A stretch of DNA of 64,000 nucleotides, from the NCBI RefSeq assembly GCF_001673535.1, contig NZ_LZLY01000085.1:31851-95850 (forward strand), given 5' to 3'. The DNA comes from Mycobacterium sp. 1081908.1. Lineage in GTDB: Bacteria; Actinomycetota; Actinomycetes; Mycobacteriales; Mycobacteriaceae. Below, one piece after another: positions 54,892 through 63,177 of this stretch; position 1 is the stretch's first letter; each line of letters begins with the position of its first letter. Both the position numbers and the translations under genes were made by a program. The notes beneath the pieces are model-generated. The model was not told the origin of the DNA. It made no database searches and was given only the letters and a program-made list of their open reading frames with translations.

Positions 54892-55278
54892 ATGACACGT
54901 TCCGCTTCCGGCTACCGAAACCGGATCTACTGGGCGGCGACCGCCGTGCTCGCCGCCGAATGTTTTGTCGGTGGGGTGATGGGCGCGTTGCGCCTGCAGC
55001 CGTTCGAAGGCGTCGTGACACATCTCGGTTATCCGCTGTATTTCATGACCATTCTCGGCGTCTGCTACGTGTCGGCCGGCATTGTTCTGCTGGCCCCGCG
55101 GACCGCGCTGGTCAAGGAGTGGGCATACGCGGGTCTGATGTTCATCTACACCGGAGCGACGGCGTCGCATCTGTGGGTCGGCGACGACGCCACAACGCTG
55201 GTGGGTCCCGTGCTACTCGCGGGCCTGACCGTTGCGTCCTGGGCGCTGCGCCCGCAGCGGCGGCGGGTGTCGAGGTAA
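54892..55278 (+). CDS. Small membrane protein, DoxX-like
   Basis: This encodes 128 residues with about four hydrophobic segments (12-32, 46-66, 74-94, 103-118). The pattern with ECFVGGVMGALRL and VVTHLGYPLYFMTILGVCYVSAGIVLLAP suggests the DoxX-like family of four-helix membrane proteins. It has a strong GTGAGGAGG ribosome binding site. The role is unknown. It lies 9 bp upstream of the M50 protease gene and is probably co-transcribed. Confidence 0.8.
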   Translation: MTRSASGYRNRIYWAATAVLAAECFVGGVMGALRLQPFEGVVTHLGYPLYFMTILGVCYVSAGIVLLAPRTALVKEWAYAGLMFIYTGATASHLWVGDDATTLVGPVLLAGLTVASWALRPQRRRVSR

Positions 55279-55287
55279 TTTCAAGCG

Positions 55288-56064
55288 GTGAGCTTCCCCG
55301 CCCGGCAACACGAATCGGTGCGGCCCAGCCCGCTCTTTTTGGCCCTGGTCGCGTTGACGGCCGCCGGCGGCGTGCTGGCGTGGCTGGCCGGGTCTAGCGT
55401 GCGGCCGCTGTCCTACGCCGGCGTCTTCGTCTTCGTGGTCGCCGGCTGGGTGGTGTCGCTGTGCCTGCACGAATTCGGGCACGCCGTGACTGCCTGGCGA
55501 TTCGGCGATCACGATGTCGCGGTGCGCGGGTATCTGACCCTGGACCCGCGCCGCTACAGCCACCCCGCGCTCTCGCTGCTGCTGCCGGTGGTCATCATCC
55601 TGCTGGGTGGGATCGGCCTGCCGGGGGCCGCGGTGTACGTGCGGACGTGGTTCATGACGCCCGCCCGCCGGACCATGGTCAGCCTGGCGGGCCCGGCGGC
55701 CAACCTGGTGCTGGCGGTGCTGCTGCTGGCGCTGACCCGGTTCTTTTTCGACCCGGACCATGCGGTGCTGTGGTCGGGGGTGGCGTTCCTGGGGTTCCTT
55801 CAGCTCACCGCTCTGTTACTGAACCTGCTGCCGATTCCGGGCCTGGACGGGTATGACGCCCTGGAGCCGCACCTGAGCCCCGAGACGCAGCGCGCGCTGG
55901 CGCCCGCGAAGCAGTGGGGCTTCTTCATCCTGCTGTTCCTGATCCTGGCGGCCAGCCGCTGGTTCTTCGGGCTGGTGCTCTATCTGTTCGATTTCTCCGG
56001 GGTGCCGCACGTGCTGGTGGCCTGGGGCAACTCGCTGACCCGGTTCTGGAGCGCCTGGTTCTGA
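55288..56064 (+). CDS. M50-family membrane zinc protease (Rv0359-like)
   Basis: This encodes 258 residues with about six hydrophobic segments. HEFGHA in the second hydrophobic segment (about 61-66) is the zinc site, and NLLPIPGLDGYDAL (about 180-193) supplies the third ligand, as in site-2 proteases. FGDHDVAVRGYLTLDPRRY lies between. Such enzymes cut within or near the membrane; target unknown. The start is GTG. It corresponds to Rv0359. Confidence 0.9.
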   Translation: MSFPARQHESVRPSPLFLALVALTAAGGVLAWLAGSSVRPLSYAGVFVFVVAGWVVSLCLHEFGHAVTAWRFGDHDVAVRGYLTLDPRRYSHPALSLLLPVVIILLGGIGLPGAAVYVRTWFMTPARRTMVSLAGPAANLVLAVLLLALTRFFFDPDHAVLWSGVAFLGFLQLTALLLNLLPIPGLDGYDALEPHLSPETQRALAPAKQWGFFILLFLILAASRWFFGLVLYLFDFSGVPHVLVAWGNSLTRFWSAWF

Positions 56065-56067
56065 CCC

Positions 56068-56104
56068 TTGCAATATATGCGTCGTTACGCATATATTGCT
56101 GGCT
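56068..56104 (+). promoter_or_regulatory. Promoter with 13-bp-arm palindromic operator for the cation efflux gene
   Basis: GCAATATATGCGT (56070-56082) and ACGCATATATTGC (56087-56099) are perfect inverted arms around CGTT. A plausible -35 (TTGCAA, 56068-56073) and -10 (TATATT, 56092-56097) 18 bp apart lie at the edges, so the palindrome fills the promoter. The expected transcription start is at or next to the ATG at 56105, which would give a leaderless mRNA. ArsR/SmtB metal sensors use sites of this kind. Confidence 0.75.
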
Positions 56105-57004
56105 ATGGGCGCCGGCCACAACCACACCCCCGCCGAGAGCGACGCCTCGCGGATGATCCCCCGCATGGTCGCCGCGGCGGCGATCCTGGCGGTGTTCTTC
56201 GTGGTGGAGCTGACCACCTCGCTGCTGATCAACTCGATCGCGCTGCTGGCTGACGCCGGACACATGCTGACCGACGTCGTCGCGGTGTTCATGGGGCTGG
56301 CCGCCGTGACGCTGGCCCGGCGCGGCAGCTCGTCGCCCGCGCGCACCTACGGCTGGCACCGCGCCGAGGTGTTCACCGCGGTAGCCAACGCCGGGCTGCT
56401 GATCGGCGTCGCCCTGTTCATCCTGTGGGAGGCGATCCAGCGGCTCAAGGAGACCCCGTCGATCCCCGGCGTGCCGATGATCGTCGTCGCGCTGCTCGGC
56501 CTGCTGGCCAACCTGGTGGTCGCGCTGCTGCTGCGGTCGCACGCGGAAGGCAGCCTGGCCGTCAAGGGCGCCTACACGGAGGTGGTGGCCGACAGCGTGG
56601 GCAGCCTGGGCGTGCTGATCGCCGGCATCGTCACCGTCACGACGCGCTGGCCGTACGCCGACGTGGTGGTCGCGGTGCTGGTCGCGCTGTGGGTGGCGCC
56701 CCGAGCCATCTCCCTGGCTCGCGACGCGCTGCGCATCCTGTCCGAGGCCTCGCCGGCCCACATCGACGTGGAGGAGCTGCGCGGCGCGCTGGGCGCCGTC
56801 GACGGCGTGACCGAGGTGCACGACCTGCACGTGTGGACGCTCTCGCCCGGCAAGGACATGTGCACCGCGCACCTGACCAGCGACGGCGACTCCGCCCGGG
56901 TCTTGGCCGACGCGCGCGCGGTGCTGTCCGCGCGGGGGCTGGACCACGCCACCGTCCAGATCGAGTCGCCGGACCGGCCCGGCGACTGCGCGGAAGGCTT
57001 TTAG
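56105..57004 (+). CDS. Cation diffusion facilitator (metal efflux)
   Basis: This encodes 299 residues. Six hydrophobic segments (about 21-42, 46-68, 90-112, 122-144, 163-180, 184-200) and a cytoplasmic C-terminal domain (about 215-295, VTEVHDLHVWTLSPGKDMCTAHLTSD) fit the CDF family. The first metal motif is HxxxD (H53, D57). The second, usually HxxxD or DxxxD, reads ExxxD (E159, D163). The N-terminus carries GAGHNH. It would exchange Zn, Cd or a similar divalent ion against protons. No ribosome binding site is seen, in keeping with leaderless expression. Convergent 4-bp overlap with the DUF3151 gene. Confidence 0.9.
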   Translation: MGAGHNHTPAESDASRMIPRMVAAAAILAVFFVVELTTSLLINSIALLADAGHMLTDVVAVFMGLAAVTLARRGSSSPARTYGWHRAEVFTAVANAGLLIGVALFILWEAIQRLKETPSIPGVPMIVVALLGLLANLVVALLLRSHAEGSLAVKGAYTEVVADSVGSLGVLIAGIVTVTTRWPYADVVVAVLVALWVAPRAISLARDALRILSEASPAHIDVEELRGALGAVDGVTEVHDLHVWTLSPGKDMCTAHLTSDGDSARVLADARAVLSARGLDHATVQIESPDRPGDCAEGF

Positions 57005-57414
57005 AGGCCGAGCGCCTGGCGCGCCGCGGGGTCGCAATCGTCGAGCAGGTCCAGGCAGCGCAGGTATTCGGCGGTCTCGCCGATGCTGTCGGCGGCCTTG
57101 GCCAGCGCCGCCACGCAGCGCAGGAAGCCGCGGTTGGGCTCGTGCGCGTAGGGCACCGGGCCGAAGCCCTTCCAGCCGTTTCGCCGCAGCTGGTCCAGGC
57201 CGCGGTGGTAACCGGTGCGCGCGTAGGCGTAGGCGGTGACGGCCTTGTCCTCCGCCAGCGCCCCTTCGGCGAGCGCGGCCCAGGCCACCGACGCCGACGG
57301 ATGCGCGGCCGCGACCGCGGTCGGGTTCTCGTTGGCCAACAGCTCCGCCTCGGCGTCGCTATCGCCCGGCAGCAGAATCGGATCGGGTCCGAGGAGATCT
57401 CCCATCGACGTCAT
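57001..57414 (-). CDS. DUF3151 protein (Rv0360c-like)
   Basis: This encodes 137 residues. MTSMGDLLGPDPILLPGDSDAEAELLANENPT, YAYARTGYHRGLDQLRRNGWKGFGPVPYAHEPNRGFLRCVAALAKAA and CLDLLDDCDPAARQALGL match the actinobacterial DUF3151 family. Soluble, mainly helical, unknown function. It is divergent from the Rv0361-like gene. Confidence 0.9.
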   Translation of the reverse strand: MTSMGDLLGPDPILLPGDSDAEAELLANENPTAVAAAHPSASVAWAALAEGALAEDKAVTAYAYARTGYHRGLDQLRRNGWKGFGPVPYAHEPNRGFLRCVAALAKAADSIGETAEYLRCLDLLDDCDPAARQALGL

Positions 57415-57461
57415 GGCGTCTATTTTGCCGTTCCCCCGCGACGGGTCGCTAAGCTCCCTCT

Positions 57462-58235
57462 ATGCCCAATCCACCCGAACCCGAAGGGGCAGCCGAGGAC
57501 CAGCCGCTGGTGCCCGTCGACCCCGAGACCGAGACCGTGGTGATCAACAAGGGCGATCAGGACAGCGATGCCGAGGCCGCGGACGGCCAGCAGCGGGAGC
57601 GTCGTTTCACCGCACCCGGCTTCGACGCGAAGGAGACCCAGGTCATCGCGACCTCCCCGGAGCCGGCCACCGAGGTCTTCGCGTCGCCGCCGCCGGCCGG
57701 AGGCGCGACGGCGCAGATGGGCGTGCCTCCGAAAGCCGCTGTGCCGCAGTCGATTCCGCCCAGATTGGGGGCGAAGCTGCGCACCACGCGGCAGTTCAAC
57801 TGGGGCTGGGTGCTGGCGCTGGTGGTGATCGTGCTGGCGCTGGCGGCGATCGCGATCCTGGGCACCGTGCTGCTGACCCGCGGCAAACACGCGAAAGTGT
57901 CTGAGGAAGACCAGGTTCGGCACACCATCCAGCAGTACGACATCGCGGTGCAGCGAGGCGACCTGACCGCGCTGCGCACCGTCACGTGCGGGACCGTCCG
58001 CGACGGGTACGTGGACTACGACGAACGCGCGTGGCAGGAAACCTATCAGCGGGTCTCGGCGGCCAAGCAGTATCCGGTGATCGCCAGCGTCGACCAGGTC
58101 GTCGTCAACGGCCAGCACGCCGAGGCGAACATCACCACGTTCATGGCGTACGACCCGTCGCTGCGTTCGACGCGCAGCCTCGACCTGCAGTACCGCGACG
58201 ACCGGTGGAAGATCTGCCAGTCCCCCAGCGGCTAG
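57462..58235 (+). CDS. Membrane-anchored protein with extracytoplasmic NTF2-like domain (Rv0361-like)
   Basis: This encodes 257 residues. A long Pro/Glu/Ala-rich cytoplasmic region (1-110) precedes one membrane helix (about 119-142, VLALVVIVLALAAIAILG), then a domain of about 105 residues (EEDQVRHTIQQYDIAVQRGDLTALRTVTCG) that looks like the NTF2/DUF4878 fold. Two Cys flank that domain (VTCG, KICQ). It corresponds to Rv0361. Function unknown. Convergent with fba. Confidence 0.85.
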   Translation: MPNPPEPEGAAEDQPLVPVDPETETVVINKGDQDSDAEAADGQQRERRFTAPGFDAKETQVIATSPEPATEVFASPPPAGGATAQMGVPPKAAVPQSIPPRLGAKLRTTRQFNWGWVLALVVIVLALAAIAILGTVLLTRGKHAKVSEEDQVRHTIQQYDIAVQRGDLTALRTVTCGTVRDGYVDYDERAWQETYQRVSAAKQYPVIASVDQVVVNGQHAEANITTFMAYDPSLRSTRSLDLQYRDDRWKICQSPSG

Positions 58236-58237
58236 CC

Positions 58238-58297
58238 GTGCCGAGTGTGCGGCCAGCCGCACGTTCGGTGCCGAGTGTGCGGCCAGCCGCACGTTCG
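58238..58297. terminator. Two tandem 30-bp repeats, each with a hairpin; possible bidirectional terminator
   Basis: Two identical units (58238-58267 and 58268-58297) begin GTGCCGAGTGTGCGG and each contains the palindrome TGCGGC-CA-GCCGCA (58248-58261 and 58278-58291). They fill the gap between the converging Rv0361-like and fba genes. Without a T-tract they are not classic intrinsic terminators, but the position fits a two-way stop signal. Confidence 0.5.
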
Positions 58298-58310
58298 CGA
58301 AGAATCAGCC

Positions 58311-59342
58311 TCAGCCCAGCGACTTGCCGGCGCAGTGCAGGTCGTTGCAGGCCTCCACGACCCGCTCGCTCATGCCGGCCTCGGCCTTCTTGAGGTAGCT
58401 GCGCGGGTCGTAGACCTTCTTGACGCCGACCTCGCCGTCGACCTTGAGCACGCCGTCGTAGTTGGCGAACATGTGACCCGCGATCGGGCGGGTGAACGCG
58501 TACTGGGTGTCGGTGTCGACGTTCATCTTCACCACGCCGTAGCGCAGCGCCTCCTCGATCTCCGACTTCAGCGAGCCCGAACCGCCGTGGAAGACGAAGT
58601 CGAACGGCTTGGCGTCGGCGGCCAGGCCCAGTTTGGCCGCCGCGACCTGCTGGCCCAGCGCCAGCACGTCGGGGCGCAGCTTGACGTTGCCGGGTTTGTA
58701 CACGCCGTGCACGTTGCCGAACGTCGCGGCCAGCAGGTACTTGCCGTGCTCGCCGTGGCCCAGCGCGTCGACCGTCCGCTCGAAGTCATCGGGCGTCGAG
58801 TAGAGCTTGTCGTTGATCTCGTGGGCGACGCCGTCCTCCTCGCCGCCCACCACGCCGATCTCGACCTCGAGGATGATCTTGGCGGCCGCGGCCTCCTTGA
58901 GCAGCTCCTGTGCGATGGCGAGATTCTCCTCGACCGGCACCGCCGAGCCGTCCCACATGTGCGACTGGAACAGCGGGTCCTCGCCGGCCGCCACCCGCTC
59001 GGCGGAGATCGCCAGCAGCGGCCGCACGTAGCTGTCCAGCTTGTCCTTGGGGCAGTGGTCGGTGTGCAGCGCGACGTTGATCGGGTATCTGGCCGCGATG
59101 CTGCGGGTGAATTCGGCCAGCGCGACGGCGCCGGCCACCATGTCCTTGACCCCGAGGCCGGAGGCGAACTCCGCACCGCCCGTGGAGAACTGGATGATGC
59201 CGTCGCTGCCGGCGTCGGCGAAGCCCTTGAGCGCGGCGTTGACCGTTTCCGACGAGGTGCAGTTGATGGCCGGGAAGGCGTACGCGTTCTCCTTGGCGCG
59301 TCCCAGCATCTCGGCGTAGACCTCGGGCGTGGCGATGGGCAT
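58311..59342 (-). CDS. fba: Fructose-bisphosphate aldolase, class II
   Basis: This 343-residue zinc-dependent aldolase splits fructose-1,6-bisphosphate in glycolysis and works in reverse in gluconeogenesis. HTDHCPKD has the zinc His and catalytic Asp, VEIGVVGGEEDGVAHE and FHGGSGS are substrate and metal elements. The ATG at 59342, preceded by GAGGAGCCC, starts the conserved N-terminus MPIATPEVYAEML. It corresponds to Rv0363c. No mgtE gene (Rv0362) lies upstream as it does in M. tuberculosis. Confidence 0.97.
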   Translation of the reverse strand: MPIATPEVYAEMLGRAKENAYAFPAINCTSSETVNAALKGFADAGSDGIIQFSTGGAEFASGLGVKDMVAGAVALAEFTRSIAARYPINVALHTDHCPKDKLDSYVRPLLAISAERVAAGEDPLFQSHMWDGSAVPVEENLAIAQELLKEAAAAKIILEVEIGVVGGEEDGVAHEINDKLYSTPDDFERTVDALGHGEHGKYLLAATFGNVHGVYKPGNVKLRPDVLALGQQVAAAKLGLAADAKPFDFVFHGGSGSLKSEIEEALRYGVVKMNVDTDTQYAFTRPIAGHMFANYDGVLKVDGEVGVKKVYDPRSYLKKAEAGMSERVVEACNDLHCAGKSLG

Positions 59343-59400
59343 GGGCTCCTCCTGGCGGCTGGGTCCGTCAAGTATCGCAAGACCGGTATGTTGAAGCATC

Positions 59401-60105
59401 GTGAGCACCGTGGTGACGGCCCTGCCGAACATCCTCGACCCGATGTACTGGCTGGGCTCGGGCGGCGTCTTCGGGAAGGCGGTGCTGCCCGGGATCCTGG
59501 TCATCGTCTTCATCGAGACCGGGCTGCTGTTTCCGCTGCTGCCGGGCGAATCGCTGTTGTTCACCGGCGGGCTGCTGACCGCGCACCCCAACCCGCCCGC
59601 GAGCATCTGGGTGCTGGCCCCGGCCGTCGCGCTGGTCGCGATCGCGGGCGATCAGTGCGGGTATTTCATCGGGCGGCGGATCGGCCCGGCGCTGTTCAAG
59701 AAGGAAGATTCCCGGTTCTTCAAGAAGCACTACGTGACCGAGTCGCACGCGTTCTTCGAGAAGTACGGGCCCTGGGCGATCATCCTGGCCCGGTTCGCGC
59801 CGTTCGTGCGCACGTTCGTCCCGCCGGTGGCCGGGGTGTCGTACATGCGCTACCCGGTGTTCCTCGGGTTCGACATCGTCGGCGGCGTCCTGTGGGGCGG
59901 CGGTGTGACGCTGGCGGGCTACTTCCTGGGCACGGTGCCGTTCGTGCACCAGAACCTGGAAAAGATCATCCTGGGCATCCTGTTCGTGTCGCTGATCCCG
60001 GCGTTCATCGCCGCATGGCGCGCGTATCGGGGGCGCCGCCGCGCGGCCGGCGAGGAGCCCGACTCAGGACACCCGACTTCTGCGGTAAGCAACGAAAGCG
60101 CCTAG
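59401..60105 (+). CDS. DedA-family membrane protein (Rv0364-like)
   Basis: This encodes 234 residues. FIETGLLFPLLPGESLLFTGGLL, GDQCGYFIGRRIGPALF, FFEKYGPWAIILARFAPFVRTFVPPVAGVSYMRY are the DedA core, with the conserved acidic residue and Arg pair of the reentrant loops. Members are proton-driven lipid flippases or related transporters. The start is GTG, divergent from fba. Its 3' end overlaps the acetoacetyl-CoA synthetase gene by 42 bp tail-to-tail. Confidence 0.92.
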   Translation: MSTVVTALPNILDPMYWLGSGGVFGKAVLPGILVIVFIETGLLFPLLPGESLLFTGGLLTAHPNPPASIWVLAPAVALVAIAGDQCGYFIGRRIGPALFKKEDSRFFKKHYVTESHAFFEKYGPWAIILARFAPFVRTFVPPVAGVSYMRYPVFLGFDIVGGVLWGGGVTLAGYFLGTVPFVHQNLEKIILGILFVSLIPAFIAAWRAYRGRRRAAGEEPDSGHPTSAVSNESA

Positions 60106-62013
60106 CAGGTCCGGCCTGTCGATCGAACTCTGCTGCACGGCCTGGTCCGGCGCGGCCCCCAGCAGGATCCGCTTGATCGGGATCTCCAGCCGCTTGCCGG
60201 TCAGCGTCCGCGGAATGCCGGGCACGTCCAGGATGTCGTCGGGCACGTGGCGCGGCGAGGCGTGCTGGCGGATCTCCGCGGCGATCCTCGACCGCAGCGC
60301 CTCGTCGAGCTCGACGCCGTCGGCCAGGGCCACGAACAACGGCATCCAGTAGCCGCCGTCGTCCTGCTCGACGCCGACGACGAGGCAATCTTGCACCTCG
60401 GGCATCCGCTCGACCGCCGTGTAGATCTCGGCGCTGCCCATCCGCACCCCCATCCGGTTCAGGGTCGCGTCCGAACGGCCGTGCACCACAACGGATCCCC
60501 GCTCGGTGATGGTGATCCAGTCGCCGTGGCACCACACGCCGGGGTACTTGTCGAAGTAGGCGGCGCGGTAGCGGCTGCCGTCGTCGTCGTTCCAGAAGAA
60601 CACCGGCATGGACGGCATCGGCTTGGTCACCACCAGCTCGCCCTCCTCCCCGATCACGGGGTGGCCCAGGCCCTTCCACGCCTCGATGGCCGCGCCCAGG
60701 CACAGCGACGACAACTCGCCGGCCTTTACCGGCACGATCGGGCAACCACCGATGAAGGCGGTGCAGACGTCGGTGCCGCCGCTCATCGAGATCACCGGGA
60801 CGGCCCGGCCGAGCCCCTCCTGCACCCAGCGGAATCCCGACGCCGGCAGCGGGGAACCGGTGGATCCGACCGCGCGCACCGCGTCCAGCGGATACACCTC
60901 GCCCGGCTTCAATTCCTGTTTGGCGCAAGCCAATAGGTAGCCCGCGCCGGCGCCGAGCACCGTGACACCGGCCTCGGCGGCGACCCGCCAGAGGCCATCG
61001 GTGGTCAAATGCGTTGGGCTGCCGTCGTAGAGCACGATCGTCGTGTCAACCAGCAGACCGGACACCAGGAAGTTCCACATCATCCAGCTGGTCGACGAGT
61101 ACCACAGGAAGCGGTCGTCCGGGTGCAGATCCAGTTGCAGGCTCAGGTATTTCAGGTGCTCCAGCACCACGCCGCCGTGGCCGTGCACGATGCCCTTCGG
61201 CTTGCCCGTCGTTCCCGACGAGAACATCACCCACAGCGGGTGGGCGAACGGAACCGGCGTGATCTCCAGGGGGGCGTCCTCCGCCACCGCCGTGGACCAC
61301 GGCACGGTGTCGCCGGCGTCGAGGCCGAGCCGGGGCACCACGACGGTGGCCTTCAGCGTCGGCATCGCCTGCCGGATCGTGGCCAGCTCCGCGCGCCGAT
61401 CGATGCGCTTGCCGCCGTACACCGACCCGTCGGTCGCCACCAGCACGGCCGGCTGCACCTGACCCAGCCGGGCGATGACGCCTTCGACGGCGACGTCCTG
61501 GTTGCACACCGCCCAGATCGCGCCGACGCTGGCCGCGGCCAGGGCGGCGACGACGGCCTCGGCGACGTTGGGCAGGTAGCCGACGACGGCGTCGCCGGGC
61601 TGCACGTCGAGGCCGCGCAGGTAGGCCGCGAACGCCGCCGTCTCACGCTGCAGCCGGGCCCACGGCCACTCGGTCGAGCCGTCCTCGCCGACGGCGATCA
61701 GGGCCGGGCGCGCGTCGGTGGCGTGCCGGAACACCTCGGTGGCGTAGTTGATCGTGGCGCCCGGAAACCACTCGGCGCCCGGCATGGAACGGTCGCCCAG
61801 CACCGCGCTCGGGGGGCTGTCGGCCTGGATGTCGAAGAAATGCCAGACGGCTTCCCAGAACCATTCGATGTCGTCGACCGAGTTGCGCAGGAGCTCGTGG
61901 TAGTCGCCGTACTCGCCGCGACCGGTCTCGGCGAGCCAGGCCATGAAGCGGGTCAGGTTGGCGTCGGCAAGCGTCGCCTCGTCCGGGATCCAATCGCCGT
62001 TGAGTTTGCTCAT
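60064..62013 (-). CDS. Acetoacetyl-CoA synthetase
   Basis: This 649-residue adenylate-forming ligase activates acetoacetate to its CoA thioester. MFSSGTTGKPKGIVHGHGG is the P-loop-like A3 motif, with TSWMMWNFLVSGLL, STGSPLPASGFRWV, SMSGGTDVCTAFIGGCP, and C-terminal RSDATLNRMGVRMGSAEIY and LTGKRLEIPIKRIL, all typical of AacS as opposed to acetyl-CoA synthetase. The enzyme feeds ketone-body carbon to acyl metabolism. Its ATG overlaps the stop of the GH76-like gene (ATGA). Confidence 0.93.
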   Translation of the reverse strand: MSKLNGDWIPDEATLADANLTRFMAWLAETGRGEYGDYHELLRNSVDDIEWFWEAVWHFFDIQADSPPSAVLGDRSMPGAEWFPGATINYATEVFRHATDARPALIAVGEDGSTEWPWARLQRETAAFAAYLRGLDVQPGDAVVGYLPNVAEAVVAALAAASVGAIWAVCNQDVAVEGVIARLGQVQPAVLVATDGSVYGGKRIDRRAELATIRQAMPTLKATVVVPRLGLDAGDTVPWSTAVAEDAPLEITPVPFAHPLWVMFSSGTTGKPKGIVHGHGGVVLEHLKYLSLQLDLHPDDRFLWYSSTSWMMWNFLVSGLLVDTTIVLYDGSPTHLTTDGLWRVAAEAGVTVLGAGAGYLLACAKQELKPGEVYPLDAVRAVGSTGSPLPASGFRWVQEGLGRAVPVISMSGGTDVCTAFIGGCPIVPVKAGELSSLCLGAAIEAWKGLGHPVIGEEGELVVTKPMPSMPVFFWNDDDGSRYRAAYFDKYPGVWCHGDWITITERGSVVVHGRSDATLNRMGVRMGSAEIYTAVERMPEVQDCLVVGVEQDDGGYWMPLFVALADGVELDEALRSRIAAEIRQHASPRHVPDDILDVPGIPRTLTGKRLEIPIKRILLGAAPDQAVQQSSIDRPDLLGAFVAYRRSRVS

Positions 62014-63131
62014 CTCTCGCTCACGGCGGTGACGTTACATGCGGCCTCCATCAGCATCCAGCCCGATAGCTGAACCGACAGATCCCGCTCGGCGATCTCC
62101 GAAGCGTTGACCGCGCCCTCGACGAATTGCGCCTCTTCGCCACCCGCCTCGGGCAGCTCGGCGTCGCGGTCCCAGAACGCGCCGAACAGCGGCAGCCCGT
62201 CCACGGTTTGCCGGCAGTCCCAGGCCGATTTCGCCGACGACAGCACGATGGTGCGCGCGGCGTCGCGGGCCACGGCGTCGTCCGCCGAGTCGCCGGGCAG
62301 GGTGGTGGCGACCAGCGCGAGGTATCGGGCGGTGATGCCGGCGAACAGGCCGCCGTCGCCGCCGCCGGCGCCCTGCAGCACGCCCGAGGGCGCCATGTGT
62401 TCGCCGACCGCCGCGACCAGCCGATGCACCCGCGCCTGGTGCCGGGCCCTGGCCTCCGCGCCGGTGCGCGCGGCGAGCTCGGTCTCAAGTCCCAGCACGA
62501 CGCCCTGGCAGTAGGTGTACTGGGCGCGCACCAGCGAGCCGTCCTTGATGCCGTCGAACACCAGGTGCGTCTCGGGGTCGATCAGGGTGCGGTCGATCCA
62601 GTCGCCCATCTGGTCGGCCCTTTGCAGGTGGTCGCCGTAGCGGGCGAGGAACATGCCCGCCGGGCCGTTGGCCGGGGCGTTGAAGAACTTGTCCTGCTTG
62701 CGCCACGGGATGCCACCGCCGTGCTCGGGCGCCCACGCCCCGACGAACTGGGCGGCCAGCTTGGGCAGCGCGCGATGGCGCTCGACGCCGGCGATCCGAG
62801 CGGCGCGTTCCAGCGCCAGCGCCAGCCACGCCATGTCGTCGTAATAGCTGTTGGTCCAGCGGAAGTTGTTGCGCAGCCGGTGCGAGCGGACCTGCCGGTT
62901 GATCATCGTGCGCCGGTGCGGTTGCGGGTCGCGCAGCTGCGCGTCGATGAGGCAATCCAGCAGGTGCGCCTGCCACCAGTAGTGCCAGGTGCCGAACAGC
63001 CGGTCGCGCCGGGCCGCCGGCCAGGCCACCACCCCCAGCTGCGTCGCCGGCAGCGCCCACAACCGCTTCAGGTGGCGTTGCGCGACAGCGGCTTCGGAGC
63101 TGGCCGCCCGGTTGGCCCATAGCTGATCCAT
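62010..63131 (-). CDS. GH76-like alpha-mannanase family protein (Rv0365c-like)
   Basis: This encodes 373 residues. FGTWHYWWQAHLLDCLID, NSYYDDMAWLALALERA with the Asp pair (YYDD) that marks GH76 active sites, FNAPANGPAGMFLARYGD and YTYCQGVVLG fit an (alpha/alpha)6 barrel. There is no signal peptide, so it is probably cytoplasmic, which is odd for a mannanase. The ATG at 63131 starts MDQLWANRA. It corresponds to Rv0365c. The stop overlaps the acetoacetyl-CoA synthetase start. It is divergent from the molybdenum hydroxylase genes, 46 bp away. Confidence 0.85.
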   Translation of the reverse strand: MDQLWANRAASSEAAVAQRHLKRLWALPATQLGVVAWPAARRDRLFGTWHYWWQAHLLDCLIDAQLRDPQPHRRTMINRQVRSHRLRNNFRWTNSYYDDMAWLALALERAARIAGVERHRALPKLAAQFVGAWAPEHGGGIPWRKQDKFFNAPANGPAGMFLARYGDHLQRADQMGDWIDRTLIDPETHLVFDGIKDGSLVRAQYTYCQGVVLGLETELAARTGAEARARHQARVHRLVAAVGEHMAPSGVLQGAGGGDGGLFAGITARYLALVATTLPGDSADDAVARDAARTIVLSSAKSAWDCRQTVDGLPLFGAFWDRDAELPEAGGEEAQFVEGAVNASEIAERDLSVQLSGWMLMEAACNVTAVSER

Positions 63132-63177
63132 ACCTGTCGATCCTGCCCTAGCGCCCCGGCGGAGGATGCTGGAGTCC

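Noticed and set aside
58238..58297. Classical rho-independent terminator
   Set aside because: The stems are short and there is no T-run after them; it is listed only as a possible terminator because of its place between converging genes.
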